6,512 nucleotides of DNA from Phycisphaerae bacterium. Lineage in GTDB: Bacteria > Planctomycetota > Phycisphaerae > UBA1845. The stretch spans positions 1 through 6,512 of the forward strand of contig JANQGB010000882.1 of the NCBI GenBank assembly GCA_028277545.1, in the 5' to 3' direction. Each line of letters opens with the position of its first letter. Position 1 is the stretch's first letter. The notes under the pieces are model-generated. The model ran no database searches, was not told the origin of the DNA, and saw only the letters and a list, made by a program, of their open reading frames with translations. Of this stretch, positions 5,408-6,512 are shown in pieces. The translations under genes were made by a program, and so were the position numbers.

Positions 5408-6235
5408 ATGCCTTTCTCGTTCAACTGCCCGTCCTGTCAGCGCCTCATTGCCGCGGAAGTGTCCGCCGGGACGCAGGTCCAGTGCCCGATGTGTGGTGAA
5501 GCGGTGACCGTGCCGGCGCCCAACGCCCCACCTGCCGTCGGCGATGCGGAACATCCGCCATCCCTGCCCGCGCCCGCTGTGTCACCGGCCAGTGGAATGG
5601 CGGTCGCAGCCCTGGTCTGCAGCCTGGTAGGGCTGTTCTTGTGCCCGCCGCTTACGCTGATTGGAGTCGTCCTGGGCGTAATTGCGCTGGTGCGATCCAG
5701 CCGTGAACCCAGACGATACGGTGGATCGGGGCTGGCGATCGGTGCCATTTGCGCGGGCGGAGTGGCGTTGCTGGTCTGGCCGTTTCTGCTGGCAATTCTG
5801 CTTCCATCATTCAGCCGGGCGCGGGAGATGTCCAAACGACTGGTCTGCGCCGCAAATATGAAGGGCTTGCACACGTCGATGCAGATCTATGCCCAGGGCG
5901 CCGGGGGCGGCTATATGGACGATATGCAGGTGCTGATCGACACCGGGCAGGTGACGGCACAGCAGTTCGTCTGCCCTAGCTCCGGCGCCGTGCCGGGCGA
6001 CATGCGGGCCTGCTATATCTACATCAGCGGCCAGACACCGGCCGATGATCCCAGAAACGTGGTTCTGTACGAAAAGCCTGAGAACCATGCGGACGAAGGC
6101 GGCAACGTATTGTTCCTCGATGGCCACGTCGACTACATTCGTCCATACTCCCGCGTTGATGAACTCGTTGCCGAGACGGAACGCCGCCTGGCGCAAGCGC
6201 AGCGCCGTCAAGCAGCCAAGCCCAACGCACCCTGA
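5408..6235 (+). CDS. Zinc-ribbon / DUF4190-like / pseudopilin-like membrane protein
   Basis: The product is 275 residues. ATG 5408 is chosen because AAGGA (5396-5400) precedes it by seven bases and the zinc ribbon follows at once; an in-frame TTG at 5381 lacks support. Residues 7-29 form a CPxC...CPxC ribbon (Cys7, Cys10, Cys26, Cys29) that should bind one zinc. A Pro/Ala-rich linker follows (36-62). Residues about 64-95 and 109-132 are two hydrophobic segments around the basic loop RSSREPRRYGGSG, as in DUF4190 proteins. The second runs into LLPSFSRAREMSKRLVCAANMKGLHTSMQIYAQ (131-163), the helix pattern of planctomycete pseudopilin/DUF1559-like proteins. Near the C-terminus, a GGNVLFLDGHVDYI block (231-244) preceded by His227 gives the H-x-DG type motif of that group, here with ten rather than nine residues between His and Asp. 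A charged tail ends the protein. Function is unknown; similar proteins are abundant in Planctomycetota. Confidence 0.85.
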   Translation: MPFSFNCPSCQRLIAAEVSAGTQVQCPMCGEAVTVPAPNAPPAVGDAEHPPSLPAPAVSPASGMAVAALVCSLVGLFLCPPLTLIGVVLGVIALVRSSREPRRYGGSGLAIGAICAGGVALLVWPFLLAILLPSFSRAREMSKRLVCAANMKGLHTSMQIYAQGAGGGYMDDMQVLIDTGQVTAQQFVCPSSGAVPGDMRACYIYISGQTPADDPRNVVLYEKPENHADEGGNVLFLDGHVDYIRPYSRVDELVAETERRLAQAQRRQAAKPNAP

Positions 6236-6274
6236 CACCGGTTGTCCGCCTATTCGCGGTTAGCATCCGTAGAT

Positions 6275-6313
6275 CCGCGGTGGCGCGGCCTGTCGAACCG
6301 GCTCTGTAGCCGG
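6275..6313. terminator. Two tandem GC hairpins between convergent genes
   Basis: CCGCG, loop GTGG, CGCGG (6275-6288) and CCGGCT, loop CTGT, AGCCGG (6298-6313) are perfect stems in the 95-base spacer between the zinc-ribbon gene and the convergent gene at the right edge. Neither has a T-run, so a standard intrinsic terminator is not shown. A bidirectional end-of-transcript structure is an inference from position. Confidence 0.35.
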
Positions 6314-6330
6314 CCCGCACCGGCGCGTGG

Positions 6331-6512
6331 CTAGTAATGCGCCGCCAGCGTGTCGATCGCGGCGGTCAACTGGGAGACCGTTGCGAGCTGAGCATCCTGC
6401 TTGGTCTTCATGGCCGCAACCATCACAGCGTGGTGATCCGCCAGCTTCTTGAGATAGGCCTCGTAGCCCGGCGAGCCGGCGGCCACGGGTTTGACCTTCT
6501 GGGTAAGGAAGT
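6331..6512 (-). CDS. C-terminal 59 residues of an unidentified protein (partial, N-terminus outside window)
   Basis: The minus-strand frame is open from the right edge (first whole codon 6510-6508) to TAG at 6333-6331. The readable part starts FLTQKVKPVAAGSPGYEAYL and continues as an Ala-rich, amphipathic helical stretch, including KKLADHHAVM, MKTKQDAQLATVSQL and a final TLAAHY. Codon third positions are mostly G or C, as in neighbouring genes, and the sequence lacks the Arg/Pro-rich look of a shadow frame. I do not recognise the family. The gene is convergent with the zinc-ribbon gene. Confidence 0.6.
   Translation of the reverse strand, partial: FLTQKVKPVAAGSPGYEAYLKKLADHHAVMVAAMKTKQDAQLATVSQLTAAIDTLAAHY

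Overview
The window looks like a piece of a GC-rich bacterial chromosome, most plausibly from Planctomycetota (Phycisphaerae-like). This is inferred from three protein types that are common there: a zinc-ribbon/DUF4190/pseudopilin-like membrane protein with an H-x-DG C-terminus, an excisionase-type HTH fused to a PTS EIIA domain, and a large secreted protein with golvesin-like and beta-helix parts. No rRNA, tRNA, CRISPR array, insertion sequence or phage gene is visible.

Layout. Bases 1-2261 hold a minus-strand envelope pair. A secreted NHL-type beta-propeller protein (2261-1251) is followed, with an ATGA overlap, by a secreted NlpC/P60 peptidase (1254 to beyond base 1). The peptidase carries a golvesin-like domain and the start of a beta-helix and has no stop inside the window. 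Upstream on the same strand lies a COG2334-like (APH/SrkA/HSK2 fold) small-molecule kinase (3585-2536), preceded by a good sigma70-like promoter at 3707-3680. A 274-base gap separates the kinase from the propeller gene.

From about 3750 the plus strand takes over. It carries an HD-superfamily hydrolase of the COG2316 type (3753-4337), divergent from the kinase, then a GTG-started HTH-EIIA fusion (4584-5294), then the zinc-ribbon/DUF4190/pseudopilin-like protein (5408-6235). The spacers of 246 and 113 bases suggest separate or loosely coupled transcription. At the right edge the 3' end of another minus-strand gene enters (6512-6331), convergent with the zinc-ribbon gene. Two GC hairpins lie in the 95-base convergent spacer.

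Only the propeller/peptidase pair is tightly linked by sequence: overlapping codons, a strong Shine-Dalgarno, and both products apparently exported. The remaining genes look like ordinary housekeeping or regulatory genes with no demonstrated shared pathway. The most interesting objects are the modular NlpC/P60 protein with its coupled propeller partner, the HTH-EIIA fusion, and the odd topology of the zinc-ribbon membrane protein. I see no clear evidence of a defence system or mobile element.
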